Source: JAKVCB01 sp965243695 | GTDB lineage: Bacteria; Planctomycetota; Planctomycetia; Pirellulales; Lacipirellulaceae | Length of the DNA stretch: 64,000 nt | Assembly (NCBI GenBank): GCA_965243695.1 | Contig: CBDEWC010000039.1 | Coordinates: forward strand, 62,001 to 126,000 | Direction of reading: 5' to 3' | Part shown: positions 25,023 to 34,588 of the stretch, piece by piece | Layout: each line of letters opens with the position of its first letter | Position numbering within the stretch: the first letter of the stretch is position 1 | Notes under the pieces: model-generated | Told to the model about the DNA's origin: nothing | The model's database searches: none | Seen by the model: only the letters and a program-made list of their open reading frames with translations | Translations under genes and position numbers: made by a program

Positions 25023-28000
25023 TCATTCATGGCGACGCGAAACGAGCGCCGAGATGAAGGCCAGCTGGGCCATGAGCGCCAAGGTTATCGGTTCGGGAAT
25101 GGTAGCACTACGACCTGTTTCGGTGGCACCAAAATTGGTTTTCCACACCAGGTAGTCGAACTGGCCAACCGGGCCTGTAGCAGTGGGGTCTCGATTCGGG
25201 AGTGTTGTGGTCCCAAGCCGATCGCGCCACACAGTGTAGTCGGCCGCATCGACAAGACCATTGCCGTCGTAATCGCCAGGCAGGCCAGCTAGGGTTGACT
25301 CCAGCAGCAGTTGTCCTGGGGCAAAGACCAGTGTGAACTTGTCGGCATCGGGTCCATCGAGTGTTATGCCGTAATTGGCAATACTGCCGGCTTCCAGGAT
25401 GGAGAATTGGTCGCCCAGGTTGGGAGAGTAATTGTCGGTGAGTGTGACTGCTAATTGTCCGCGGAGATACGCGTTTTGGAGAACCTCGAGCGTGTCAAAT
25501 TCACCTGCAGAGGTGCCCCCGATCTCGATTTCCAGGACACTTTCTGATCCCATCGTAAAATCGCCTTTGACAGTCAGGGTTCCAACGCTGTGGCCGGGGC
25601 CGACGGTCGCTGCATCCACGGTGACATCACCGTTAACAATGCCCTCGCCGCCCAGTAAGCCGGCGTCGTGTTGGAAGGTACCTGTCTGAAGTGCCAGGCC
25701 AGAGTCGAGAACCAAACGGCCTGCACCTGATTTGGTCACGGTCTGGTTCTCAAAGTTGAACAAGCCTTCGAGTGTGAGCTCGGCCCCTGTGGCAACGTCG
25801 ACCGTGGTGGATGTGGCGGCGGTAACCGGGGTGGACCAGCGGTGGTTTCCACCGGTGACCGTGAGCTGGGCAGAGTCAGTGTCGGTGGCCAGTGTGAGCA
25901 TCTGGTCCCCTTCGAATTGGTAGGAACTTGTCCCATCAAGGGTGATTTCGCGCACGGTTGCTGGAGAGTCGATTTGTACGGTGGTGATCGGGGATCCGCC
26001 GCCTGCAAACGCCACCCGGTGCTTGTTGTCGTTGGGGATCCCCTCTGGTGACCAGTTGGCCGGGTTGTGCCAGAGGCTGCTGGACGCAACCCACTGGTAA
26101 TCGGTGGGAGGAGGCGGGGCTATCGATTCGAGGAGCAATTGTCCTGCGCCAAAAACGAGTTTGAATTTTCCGGCATCGGGTCCTCCAAGGGTGATCCCCT
26201 GATTGGCCACGCTGGTGGATTGTACAACTGGGAATTGCTCACCGAGGTCGGCAAAAAAATTGTCGGTAAGTGTGACCGATAACGTTCCGTTGAGGTAGGC
26301 ACTCTGGTCCACGTGCAACGTGTCAAATTGACCGGCGGAGGCGCCCCCGATCTCGATTTCCAGGGTACTATTGGATCCCATCGTAAAATCACCGGCAACG
26401 GTTAATTGTCCGAGGTCGTGACCAGGTGCAACGGCTGCGCTGCCAACCGTCAGGTTGCCGTTCACAACGCCGTTGCCTCCGAGCAGGCCATCATCGTGTT
26501 GCAGTGTGCCGGCTTGGGCTGTGAAACCCGAGTCCAGATACAACCTGCCTGGACCAGACTTGATAACCTGCTGGTTTTCAAAATCAAGCCGTCCTGCAAG
26601 GGTCAGTTCGGCGCCTGCATGCACCTCGACCGAGGTTTGTGTCTCGGCCGTGACCGGAGTGGTCCAGCTGTGGCTACCACCGGTGACCATTAACCGGGCA
26701 GTTCCCGTTATGGCGTCAAGATTTAAGGGTTGGTCCCCTTCAAGCTGGTAGGAACTTGACCCATCGAGCGTGATTTCTTGCACGGTTACGGGTGAATCAA
26801 CAGTGACGGTGGTGACAGAGGCCACCGCACCACTGAACGCCACGCTGTTGTTGCTTCCATTGGGAACACCTGCGGGGGACCAACTGGACGAATTGTGCCA
26901 GCTTCCCCCAGAGGTGTTCCATGCGTAGTCGGTTGCAGGGGAAAAATGGATCAGGTGCAACTGGTCGAGGTGCACATCTTCGACCTGGCTGGTGGTTCCC
27001 CCTGGCCAAAGAATATCGAGATCGACCGGGCCAGCAATATTCCCCAGTCCAAAATGCAAGGTAGGTTCGTTCTGGTTTCCTTCTCCCGTGCCAAATTCAA
27101 CCTGGCGCATGAAGGTCTGGCCACCAGAGGTGATGCGGACTTGGGTTCCTACCGCGTCGCGATTGACGGTATCTCCATCGCCGACCATTTTCAGCTTCAA
27201 CCAATGATGGCTGTTAAGGGTGTCGTTGCGAAAAAGTGTGCCTCCCGTTGCCAGGTCAAGATCACCATCGTTATCGTAGTCTGCAAATGCAGCCTGGTAG
27301 GTAACGTGGATGCCGCTCAATCCTTCTGCAGCAGTGACATCGGTGAAATTCCAATTGCCGTTGTTACGATAAAGCCGGGGAGTATCTCCCGGGTACACGG
27401 CCGTAAAAAAGAGATCAAGATCCCCGTCGTTGTCGTAATCACCCAAGGCCGGCGATGCGTACGACTCTTGCCAGCCAACTCCGCCCTGGCCCATGTCTTC
27501 GAACGTGTAGCCTTGCGCTGGTCCGCGGTTGCGGAGAAAGCGGGATTCTGGTTGTCGCTGTGGTCCTGAGTAGCCTGCGTCGTGTGCGAAGTTTCCGACG
27601 AACAAATCAATTTCTCCGTCATTGTTGATATCTCCCCAGGCCGACCCGATCGTATGTCCCCAGTGGCCGTTGGCCACGCCACCCTGCACGCCGTAGCTGC
27701 CAGCCTGCTCCGAAAAACTTCCGCTGCCGTCGTTGACTTGCAGTTGGTTTGGCAGCAACCGGTAATTGGAGACGTACACATCGATGTCGCCGTCACGGTC
27801 GAAGTCGGCGGATGTGATACCGCGGCCTGGTCGGGGTGTTGGCTGGGTCCACGTGTTGCTAAATCCCGTTCCCAGGTTGTTGTGCAAAATAATGTCGCTG
27901 TAGTTAGCATGGCCCCAAATTTCATAACCACCGGTGTACAGGTCAAGATAACCGTCATTATCGTGGTCAGCCCAACTGGCTCCGCGGCTCATCTGTGTAG

Positions 28001-28415
28001 GCAGCGAGGGGAAATCGGCGACCGAAAAACTGTTGCCCGAATTGTTGCGATACAGTTCCTGGGCGCTGAACGCATAGAAGTCGAGCCATCCGTCGTTGTC
28101 GTAGTCTCCCCACAGTCCATCCACATTGGCACTACCGTTTAACTTGGAGCCCGGCTCAAGAGTCGCTGCCGAAAAATTACTGCCACTGTTGTTGCGCAGG
28201 AGTGTCCCGTAGAAACTGAGGTCCACAAACCCATCGTTGTCGTAGTCTCCCCAGGCCAACTGGTTGGTTGAAGCGAGGTCTGGCACGACGGTCGCGGTCA
28301 CGTCGGTAAAGTCTCCCAGAGCAAGTCTTGAAGAGAGCGAAGCGAACAGGCACACCCATCGGAGAAGGTGACCCCCAGAGAGGATTTGATCGTTGGTGAC
28401 CAGGGGTTCTTGCAT
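25023..28415 (-). CDS. Secreted FG-GAP/ASPIC-UnbV protein with two repeat modules, dockerin-like loop and PEP-CTERM tail
   Basis: About 1130 residues from ATG 28415, chosen because a signal-peptide-like segment (LLRWVCLFASLSSRLALG) soon follows; the frame is also open upstream to 28496. Seven D-x-D-N-D-G-type calcium loops (GDYDNDGFVDL, ADHDNDGYLDL, ADFDRDGDIDV and others) form an FG-GAP/VCBS propeller over about the first 400 residues. An ASPIC/UnbV domain (AVGTQVRI, FGLGN, LWPGG) follows. Then come two modules of about 276 residues homologous to those of the protease at 19.5-23 kb. A dockerin-like loop (GDYDGNGLVDAADYTVW) and a PEP-CTERM signal (IPEPITLAL) end it. Probably a surface or matrix protein with calcium-stabilised folds. 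Confidence 0.85.
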   Translation of the reverse strand: MQEPLVTNDQILSGGHLLRWVCLFASLSSRLALGDFTDVTATVVPDLASTNQLAWGDYDNDGFVDLSFYGTLLRNNSGSNFSAATLEPGSKLNGSANVDGLWGDYDNDGWLDFYAFSAQELYRNNSGNSFSVADFPSLPTQMSRGASWADHDNDGYLDLYTGGYEIWGHANYSDIILHNNLGTGFSNTWTQPTPRPGRGITSADFDRDGDIDVYVSNYRLLPNQLQVNDGSGSFSEQAGSYGVQGGVANGHWGHTIGSAWGDINNDGEIDLFVGNFAHDAGYSGPQRQPESRFLRNRGPAQGYTFEDMGQGGVGWQESYASPALGDYDNDGDLDLFFTAVYPGDTPRLYRNNGNWNFTDVTAAEGLSGIHVTYQAAFADYDNDGDLDLATGGTLFRNDTLNSHHWLKLKMVGDGDTVNRDAVGTQVRITSGGQTFMRQVEFGTGEGNQNEPTLHFGLGNIAGPVDLDILWPGGTTSQVEDVHLDQLHLIHFSPATDYAWNTSGGSWHNSSSWSPAGVPNGSNNSVAFSGAVASVTTVTVDSPVTVQEITLDGSSSYQLEGDQPLNLDAITGTARLMVTGGSHSWTTPVTAETQTSVEVHAGAELTLAGRLDFENQQVIKSGPGRLYLDSGFTAQAGTLQHDDGLLGGNGVVNGNLTVGSAAVAPGHDLGQLTVAGDFTMGSNSTLEIEIGGASAGQFDTLHVDQSAYLNGTLSVTLTDNFFADLGEQFPVVQSTSVANQGITLGGPDAGKFKLVFGAGQLLLESIAPPPPTDYQWVASSSLWHNPANWSPEGIPNDNKHRVAFAGGGSPITTVQIDSPATVREITLDGTSSYQFEGDQMLTLATDTDSAQLTVTGGNHRWSTPVTAATSTTVDVATGAELTLEGLFNFENQTVTKSGAGRLVLDSGLALQTGTFQHDAGLLGGEGIVNGDVTVDAATVGPGHSVGTLTVKGDFTMGSESVLEIEIGGTSAGEFDTLEVLQNAYLRGQLAVTLTDNYSPNLGDQFSILEAGSIANYGITLDGPDADKFTLVFAPGQLLLESTLAGLPGDYDGNGLVDAADYTVWRDRLGTTTLPNRDPTATGPVGQFDYLVWKTNFGATETGRSATIPEPITLALMAQLAFISALVSRRHE
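25294..26940 (-). repeat. Two tandem coding repeats of about 828 bp
   Basis: Equivalent bases lie at 25294 and 26122, a period of 828 bp as in the protease gene. The two units are more diverged from each other than the three units of the protease gene but encode the same module. The right boundary is approximate. Confidence 0.75.
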
Positions 28416-28821
28416 AAAGATCAAAGCCCTATGGCGCGAGCATGCACAGACGATTCCCCTGGTCCCGATGTTTGGGGCCGAGTAACCCGAATTCATGCTT
28501 CAATCGCGAGAATTCCATTGTAACATGCTTCGTCAATGGCAACCCGGAAACGCCCCGTTTATTCGCGGTTGCCGGAAAGTAGCGCAAAGCCGTTAGAGGG
28601 AGGGTTTTCTCTTGCCGCGTTTTTGTGAAGTGGCCCCATGGGAGACGTTTTTCCAGTCAACGAATCGGGCCAGCGGGAGCAACAAGGCCTGTGCCAGTTT
28701 GCACCAGCATGATGAATCCGTACCCGATGTAGAACCGGCCAGACCGTCTCAGGCATGGCCTCCTGCGCCTTGTCCTGTGGACCGCAGGACTTGGCTTGGC
28801 GGTTGCCAGACAAACGATCTT
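28416..28821. other. 406-bp gap with a 21-bp direct repeat copy
   Basis: No gene seen. A 21-base stretch at 28755-28775 recurs perfectly at 28871-28891 inside the 3' end of the alcohol dehydrogenase gene. On the minus strand both read DKAQEA. This suggests a small duplication of the gene's end. Confidence 0.6.
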
Positions 28822-29961
28822 TCAGGGCGCAAAAACTACCTTCAGACATTCTCCCGCCAGGGCTGTGTCGATGGCCTCCTGCGCCTTGTCCAAAGGGAAC
28901 CGGTGGGTGACAAAGCGGTCCAGTGGCAACTGGTCTTGATAGCGCAACATCATTTCCATGCTGGGCTGGTAGGCCGTGAATGGATGGTTACTCAGGCCAA
29001 TCAGGCGCAGGCTTTTGCTAACAATCAGGTGGGGGTTAAAGCTGATTTCCCCCATGTCAACAAAAACCCCTTCCAGCAAATACATTCCGCCACGTCGTAT
29101 CCAGGGGAGCGCTTGCGGCACGGCTTCGGGTTCACCAACACACTCGATCGCGACGTCAGCGCCTCGTCCGTCGGTCCACTGCTGGACAAGCTCCAGCAGT
29201 TGGGCATCGGAGTGTTCCTCGACATTGGCGACATGATCGGCACCAAACGACCTGGCCGCTTCGAGTCGGCAGGGGATTTTGTCAAGCACGATGACCGTGC
29301 CGGCCCCCATCATGCGGGCCATAATCAGGTGCGCAATTCCCAGCGGGCCAGCCCCTTGAATTAAGACACTCCCGCCGGTCAAAAATCCTTCTGCCGCAAG
29401 GCTGGAAAAGTCTTTGAGTTTATCGAGGGCAAAAGCACAGGCCATCAGCTCAGTGTAGACTGCCAGTTCCGGTTCCAAGCCGTCCGGAACTTTGTAGACA
29501 AACGCTTCCGGGATGATCACCATCTTTTCTGCCCAACCTCCCATCAACGGATGTTGGTCGGCACGAAACGAGTTGCCGTAACCTCGCCAGTTTTCACACC
29601 AGGAGTAACCAAAGATGTGTCGACAGTTGTAGCATTGGCCACACACCACGTCGGGGCACATTGTAATACGGTCACCTTCGCGAATGGGTTGGCCGTAGAA
29701 GTCGGTCTTTCCGGGAGAAACTTCGATCGCAATGCCAACATTCTCATGTCCCGGGATAAGCGGGAAGGGCGAAGTTTGCTGGTTGACGGTTCCGCCGTAC
29801 TGCGTGGTTTCGCCCCGGTAGGTGTGTTTGTCGGTGCCGCAGATTCCGCTCATTTCGGTCTTCATGATCAGGCCACCCGCAGGGCACGGGGGAACCTCAT
29901 ATTCCCGCACTTCGATTTTTCCGGGTTCAACAATAGTGGCCGCTTTGGCGGTAGGGCGCAT
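28822..29961 (-). CDS. Zinc-dependent alcohol dehydrogenase (MDR superfamily)
   Basis: 379-residue medium-chain dehydrogenase. The catalytic zinc site has Cys in SGICGTDKH and His-Glu in IPGHENVG. The structural-zinc region has CPDVVCGQCYNCRHIFGYSWC, with several spaced cysteines. The Rossmann motif is GAGPLGIAHL and the acidic strand end is VIVLDKIP. It resembles L-threonine/sorbitol dehydrogenase relatives that oxidise polyols or amino alcohols with NAD. No neighbour fixes the substrate. ATG 29961 begins directly before the first strand and has aggatc upstream. Confidence in family is high, in substrate none. Confidence 0.9.
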   Translation of the reverse strand: MRPTAKAATIVEPGKIEVREYEVPPCPAGGLIMKTEMSGICGTDKHTYRGETTQYGGTVNQQTSPFPLIPGHENVGIAIEVSPGKTDFYGQPIREGDRITMCPDVVCGQCYNCRHIFGYSWCENWRGYGNSFRADQHPLMGGWAEKMVIIPEAFVYKVPDGLEPELAVYTELMACAFALDKLKDFSSLAAEGFLTGGSVLIQGAGPLGIAHLIMARMMGAGTVIVLDKIPCRLEAARSFGADHVANVEEHSDAQLLELVQQWTDGRGADVAIECVGEPEAVPQALPWIRRGGMYLLEGVFVDMGEISFNPHLIVSKSLRLIGLSNHPFTAYQPSMEMMLRYQDQLPLDRFVTHRFPLDKAQEAIDTALAGECLKVVFAP

Positions 29962-30271
29962 CGAAGGATCCTGGCGGTGAATTCACACCGGTAGTCATCA
30001 AACGGGAAAAAGGACCCCAGTGAGTATAAGGTCTTCTTTCCGCAATTGAAGTTGTCTTTTGGAATGGTTTCTGTCGACGCGCACTACTTGATACGAGGCT
30101 GACAAAGTGCGGGGTATCTGCAAGAATTAGTCCCGTTCCCCAGGCAGGAGATTTTCCCATGCGATGGGCCCACCGAGTCGAACGAACGCAGTCGGCGCGG
30201 ACGGGTTGCCTGCAGGGGAAATCTTCCACAACAAACCTTTGATTTGAATCTTCCAGACAGACGGATCTACC
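29962..30271. other. 310-bp divergent gap, no gene seen
   Basis: Lies between the divergently transcribed alcohol dehydrogenase and TauE/SafE genes and must hold both promoters. No clear operator was recognised. Confidence 0.45.
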
Positions 30272-31033
30272 ATGGAACTGTGGCACATCTTGTTGTTAAC
30301 ACTGGTCGGCATTGCCGCTGGTTTTTTGAATGTCGTCGCCGGTGGCGGTTCGCTGCTGACGCTGCCGGTTATGGTTTTCCTTGGGATGACCGGTCCGGAG
30401 GCAAACGGTACAAATCGGATTGCGATTCTGGCGCAGAATATTGCCGCCGTGGGGGGCTTTCGCCGGCAAGGTTTTTCCAATTTCAAATTGAGTGTGACGC
30501 TGGCTCTATGCGCATTACCGGGGGCCCTTGCAGGTGCCTACCTGGGAACCCGATTAGGCGGTGTGTGGTTCAACCGGGTACTGGCTGGCATCATGATCGG
30601 TGTGATGCTGCTGATGCTGTTTAAGAAGAAGCGGTCCCAGGACTCTGAGGATCTAACCGAGCTGGCTCCTCCTGGCTCGAGCCGTTTCATTGCCGCCCAC
30701 CTGTTGATGGTCCTGGTTGGTTTTTACGGAGGTTTTATTCAGGCAGGCCTGGGATTCTTTTTGATGTTCGTGTTGCATCGCGTGCTGGGCGAAAATCTTG
30801 TTCGGGTCAACATGCACAAGGTGTTTATCATTGGCAGCTATACGTTCTTTGCCTTGGGTATTTTTGCCTGGCAAGGCAAGGTCGAGTGGCTACCTGGCCT
30901 GGGGTTGGCAGCAGGTAATGCGGCAGGCGGTTGGTGTGGTTCTTATTTCTCGGTGAAGCGAGGAGAAAGGGCGATTAAATTTATTTTTTACACCGCCCTG
31001 TTAGCCATGGCTGCCAAATTGCTGTTCAGTTGA
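30272..31033 (+). CDS. TauE/SafE family membrane permease
   Basis: 253-residue integral membrane protein with about eight helices in two halves, as in the TauE/SafE (DUF81) anion exporters linked to sulfite, sulfoacetate or related organosulfur acids. The first half has the family motif GFLNVVAGGGSLLTLPVMVFLG followed by ANGTNRIAI. The second half has the equivalent GFYGGFIQAGLGFFLMF and VNMHKVFIIG. A charged linker (KKKRSQDSEDLTE) joins them. It is convergent with the AceE-like gene, 9 bp apart. The substrate is unknown. Confidence 0.9.
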   Translation: MELWHILLLTLVGIAAGFLNVVAGGGSLLTLPVMVFLGMTGPEANGTNRIAILAQNIAAVGGFRRQGFSNFKLSVTLALCALPGALAGAYLGTRLGGVWFNRVLAGIMIGVMLLMLFKKKRSQDSEDLTELAPPGSSRFIAAHLLMVLVGFYGGFIQAGLGFFLMFVLHRVLGENLVRVNMHKVFIIGSYTFFALGIFAWQGKVEWLPGLGLAAGNAAGGWCGSYFSVKRGERAIKFIFYTALLAMAAKLLFS

Positions 31034-31042
31034 ACCTTAAGA

Positions 31043-33439
31043 TCAGGCCCGAAGTGCTGAACGGCACGCTGCGACGATACTGGCCGAATCAATCTTGTAC
31101 TCCTGGTAAAGATCGACCGTACTTCCCGATTGCCCAAAGCCAACAACTCCCAGGGGCCACAACCGTGATCCCAGGGCGCTACCGATCCAGGCGAGCGAAT
31201 GTGGGTGGGCGTCGACTACGGTCACAATCGGGGCGACCCGCTCTCGGGGCAGTATGAGCTGATTGAGCAGCGTCTCTTCTGCGGTGTTGGTTTCAAGAGA
31301 ACGATGTTGGGCTCGCTGGAAATCGTGATAGAGCGGTCCAGGGCCTGTCACATTGATGAGATTTGCAAAAATTCCCTCTGCTTCGAGTTGCTGCTGGGCT
31401 GCCAGGGCCTCGGGGACCATGGCACCACAGGCAAAGATATGGACGACGTTTTGGCTGGGATCGTAACCAGCCTGCGACCGTGCGCTCCGCAGAACGTAGG
31501 CCCCTGCCAGCACCTGGCGACGGAGTTGTTCCTTTTCCGTTTCGCTGGTGGGAGTGGGGCCGAGCTCTTGGTCGACCGGCTTGGTCGTTAAGCGCAGGTA
31601 GGTGGAGCTTGTGCGGTTCTGGATACGTGTCAGGGCGTCGAGCATAATCCACTCGAGCTCCTGGGCAAAACAGGGTTCGTACGCTTCCAACTCGGGTAGT
31701 TCAACTCCGATCGAACTGGTCATCAAGGACTGGTGGGCGCCACCTTCCCCGGCAAGCGTGATCCCCGACGGGGTACCCACGGTAATAAATTTGGCGCCCG
31801 AGTAGATGCCATAAAAAAAAGCGTCGAGTCCGCGGCGGACAAAGGGATCGTAGAGGGTGCCAATCGGAAACAGCGTTTCGCCAAACAACTCGTGGGAAAG
31901 ACCAAACTGGCCAAGTGTCATAAACAGGTTGTTCTCGGAGATCCCCAGTTCCAAATGCCGGCCCTGGGGTGAAAGACTCCAGCGAAGGATTCCCTCTTCA
32001 TTATCTTCGGGCAGTGGTTCTGCAGTCTCCAGCCCCCACACGCCTTGTTTGGTAATCCAGCCACCAAGATTGGTCGAACTGGCGACATCGGGGCTCATGG
32101 TCACCACGCGACGGGCGGTTTCTGCGCACTCGCGGGCGAGTGCGTTGAGAATGGCTCCAAACGTCTGTTGGGTGCTGCGGCTACCCCGGTATTGAATGGA
32201 GAGTTCAGTTGGAATTTTTCCCAGTGGTTGGGTTGTTTGGCGACCTTCGGTGTGAACCTGGTCGTTTTCCGGACCATCGATCCGGGCGGCAACCTGGTTG
32301 CAGAGCAAACCCTCAGCGCTTTGCGGGTCAAACCGTTCCCATTGCTCGGCATCCGGAATTTGTAAATCGTTGCGAAGGATTTCCATTTGTTCGTCGGACA
32401 ACAAGACCGAATGATTTTGAGGGTGCCCAACCGAAGGTAATCTCCAGCCCTTGAGTGTGTATGCAAAAATAATGGCAGGCCCCGGATTTTGGGTAGCGGT
32501 TGCGAGGGCATTTTCCATCGTCTCGATATCATGGCCACCCAGGTTCCAGAACAGGTCGTGAAGTTCGGCATCGGTCCACCGGTCGAGCAAGCGGCGAAGT
32601 TCCTTAGGATACCGACTTTTTTGCGGTAGCCACTCCCGGAGTTCCGCAGGTGACAATCGCAGAAGGCGTTGGTAGGCATCGTTGGATAGTTCGTCGATGC
32701 AAATTCGGAGCAACTCGCCGTTGGGCTCCCCAAACGCTGCTTGCAGCCGTCCACCATATTTCGCGTTGATCACTTTCCAACCGTTGGCCGCGAACATTTC
32801 CCGCCAACAGCGGACCCGAATTCCGGGAATCACCCGATCGAGGCTCTGGCGGTTCAGATCGACGACCCACAGAATGTCATCGACTCCTTCCATTGCCGGT
32901 TCGGCGATTGCTTCCCAGACCGATCCTTCATCCAACTCGGCATCCCCCAACACGCTGACAAAACGGCGCCGTGTGTCGTGGCTAACGAGGCCATGGGTGT
33001 GGAGATAACTGTTGGCAAGCGCGGCCAGGTTAGGAGCTACTGCCCCCAGTCCTACCGACCCGGTGGAGAAATCAACTCGATCAGGGTCCTTGGTACGACT
33101 CGGATACGCCTGCAGTCCATGAAAGTCACGCAGCCCTTTTAGTTGGGACTGGTCGAGTTTTCCCAGCAGGTATTGAATGGCATGGAAGACGGGCGACGCG
33201 TGTGGCTTGATCGAGATCAGGTCGCCATGGCGCAGGTAGTTGAAGTAAAGCGTTGTGAGGATCGTCACGACCGACGCACTGGAGGTTTGATGCCCGCCAA
33301 CCTTGAGCTTATCTTTTTTAGGGCGATGATGATTTGCGTAGTGGACTTGTTGGATCGCCAGCCATAGTACCCGCTGCTCAATTTTTTCGAGCGTTGTAGT
33401 TCGATCCGATTGAGGAAGATTAAGTGTTGAAAGATCCAT
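31043..33439 (-). CDS. Transketolase-fold E1 enzyme, AceE (homodimeric pyruvate dehydrogenase E1) like
   Basis: 798-residue thiamine-diphosphate enzyme. The N-terminal part has GGHQTSSASVVTILTTLYF and HASPVFHAIQYLLG, and the cofactor motif GDAELDEGS through DLNRQSLD replaces the usual GDG...N. The pyrimidine-binding domain and C-terminal domain follow (GISENNLFMTLGQFG; VTVVDAHPHSLAWIG). This layout matches homodimeric E1 of 2-oxoacid dehydrogenases, but it is about 90 residues shorter than enterobacterial AceE and has no E2 or E3 gene beside it. It could act as a stand-alone 2-oxoacid decarboxylase/transketolase. The start at ATG 33439 is well placed. Confidence 0.82.
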   Translation of the reverse strand: MDLSTLNLPQSDRTTTLEKIEQRVLWLAIQQVHYANHHRPKKDKLKVGGHQTSSASVVTILTTLYFNYLRHGDLISIKPHASPVFHAIQYLLGKLDQSQLKGLRDFHGLQAYPSRTKDPDRVDFSTGSVGLGAVAPNLAALANSYLHTHGLVSHDTRRRFVSVLGDAELDEGSVWEAIAEPAMEGVDDILWVVDLNRQSLDRVIPGIRVRCWREMFAANGWKVINAKYGGRLQAAFGEPNGELLRICIDELSNDAYQRLLRLSPAELREWLPQKSRYPKELRRLLDRWTDAELHDLFWNLGGHDIETMENALATATQNPGPAIIFAYTLKGWRLPSVGHPQNHSVLLSDEQMEILRNDLQIPDAEQWERFDPQSAEGLLCNQVAARIDGPENDQVHTEGRQTTQPLGKIPTELSIQYRGSRSTQQTFGAILNALARECAETARRVVTMSPDVASSTNLGGWITKQGVWGLETAEPLPEDNEEGILRWSLSPQGRHLELGISENNLFMTLGQFGLSHELFGETLFPIGTLYDPFVRRGLDAFFYGIYSGAKFITVGTPSGITLAGEGGAHQSLMTSSIGVELPELEAYEPCFAQELEWIMLDALTRIQNRTSSTYLRLTTKPVDQELGPTPTSETEKEQLRRQVLAGAYVLRSARSQAGYDPSQNVVHIFACGAMVPEALAAQQQLEAEGIFANLINVTGPGPLYHDFQRAQHRSLETNTAEETLLNQLILPRERVAPIVTVVDAHPHSLAWIGSALGSRLWPLGVVGFGQSGSTVDLYQEYKIDSASIVAACRSALRA

Positions 33440-33827
33440 TAAATTCTACCGTGGTGACCCAGTGTGAGATGCAAAGTGGTTTCGGTGTGAATTATAGCGC
33501 GTGGTAAAAGATGGTTCTACCTAGGCCGTGTCCGTTGCCGCTCATCGGAACGCCTCGGGAGAACTGCAATCTCCAGGCACTTCTCTGGTTTTCGAGCTGG
33601 GGAGGATTGCGGGCGGTAGGTCATCGATTTGGCCATGTTTTACGCCAAGGATGTGAACCTGGCGCCAGAGTTATAAACATGCGCACGCTCTCTCCGTATC
33701 AGAAAAGCAAGACAGCGGGCCGTTGGAACATCTGGAGACAGACCCGATTCTTTGGCACAATGTGTCCGCTTGCAGTTTGTTCCCGGACCGAGGGCAAACA
33801 GAAAGAGTTCTGGAAAACCCCCATTGA
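33440..33827. other. 388-bp divergent gap, no gene seen
   Basis: Separates the AceE-like and rhomboid-like genes. No convincing coding sequence, repeat or operator was recognised. Confidence 0.45.
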
Positions 33828-34487
33828 ATGGCCATGTCTCTCCCACGACCACTGGTGTTGTTAAGGCAGTTTCCGCTCACGCTCACACTTCTGGTGTTGA
33901 TGCTTGCCTGTAACGTGGCGGCCAAAACCCTTACCGAGTTGCTCCGCCCCGCCTGGCAAAACTTGTTTGGTTTTGCCCCGGCAGATCTTTGGACCGGTGA
34001 TTGGTATCCGTTGTTCAGCTCTCTTCTTTTGACCACGGGACGATTCAGTTTTTATACTTCGTTTGTGATGTTAGCCGTTTGCGTTGGTTTTACCGAACGG
34101 CGCTGTGGTACGCTGCGGACATTGCTCACCTTTTTGGGAGTGCACGTGGTCACGCTGCTGATGCTCTCCATACTGGTGGCATGGCCGTTGGTGCAGCTGG
34201 AATTTGAACGGGGCCAGTTGCTCTTCGATACCAACGACGTGGGACCTTCGGCCGGCTACTACGGTTGCCTGGGATTACTCGTGATGGCCAGTGGTTGGCG
34301 TTGGCGCAAAACAGTTTTCCTGGGGATTCTGCTCCTGCTCTTGGTGCGAGCCTCTTGGACCTGGATCGAGATTCCGGATCAGGCCGAGCGATTAACGGCA
34401 GATGTGGCGCACTTGATTGCCTTTCCGTTAGGCGCGTTGTCATTTTGGTTGTTTCCGGGGAAACGCAAGCTTGGCCAGCAGAATTAA
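33828..34487 (+). CDS. Rhomboid-like membrane protein
   Basis: 219-residue membrane protein with about six hydrophobic helices. The sequence GPSAGYYGCLGLLVM gives the G-x-S-x-G-like serine motif of rhomboid intramembrane proteases, and AHLIAFPLGALSF near the end supplies a His followed by Gly, matching the H of the rhomboid Ser-His dyad. No Asn/His signature in the second helix was recognised, so catalytic activity is likely but not certain. Two starts, ATG 33828 and 33834, are possible. It is convergent with the sialidase-like gene. Confidence 0.68.
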   Translation: MAMSLPRPLVLLRQFPLTLTLLVLMLACNVAAKTLTELLRPAWQNLFGFAPADLWTGDWYPLFSSLLLTTGRFSFYTSFVMLAVCVGFTERRCGTLRTLLTFLGVHVVTLLMLSILVAWPLVQLEFERGQLLFDTNDVGPSAGYYGCLGLLVMASGWRWRKTVFLGILLLLLVRASWTWIEIPDQAERLTADVAHLIAFPLGALSFWLFPGKRKLGQQN

Positions 34488-34588
34488 GAATTTCTCTGTA
34501 GTGCCGGTTTTGCTTTTGCCAGCCCGCTTTGGGAGTTGAATCGTGGCACAAGGCAAAAATCCCCGCCACAAAAAAAACCTGCTACTCT

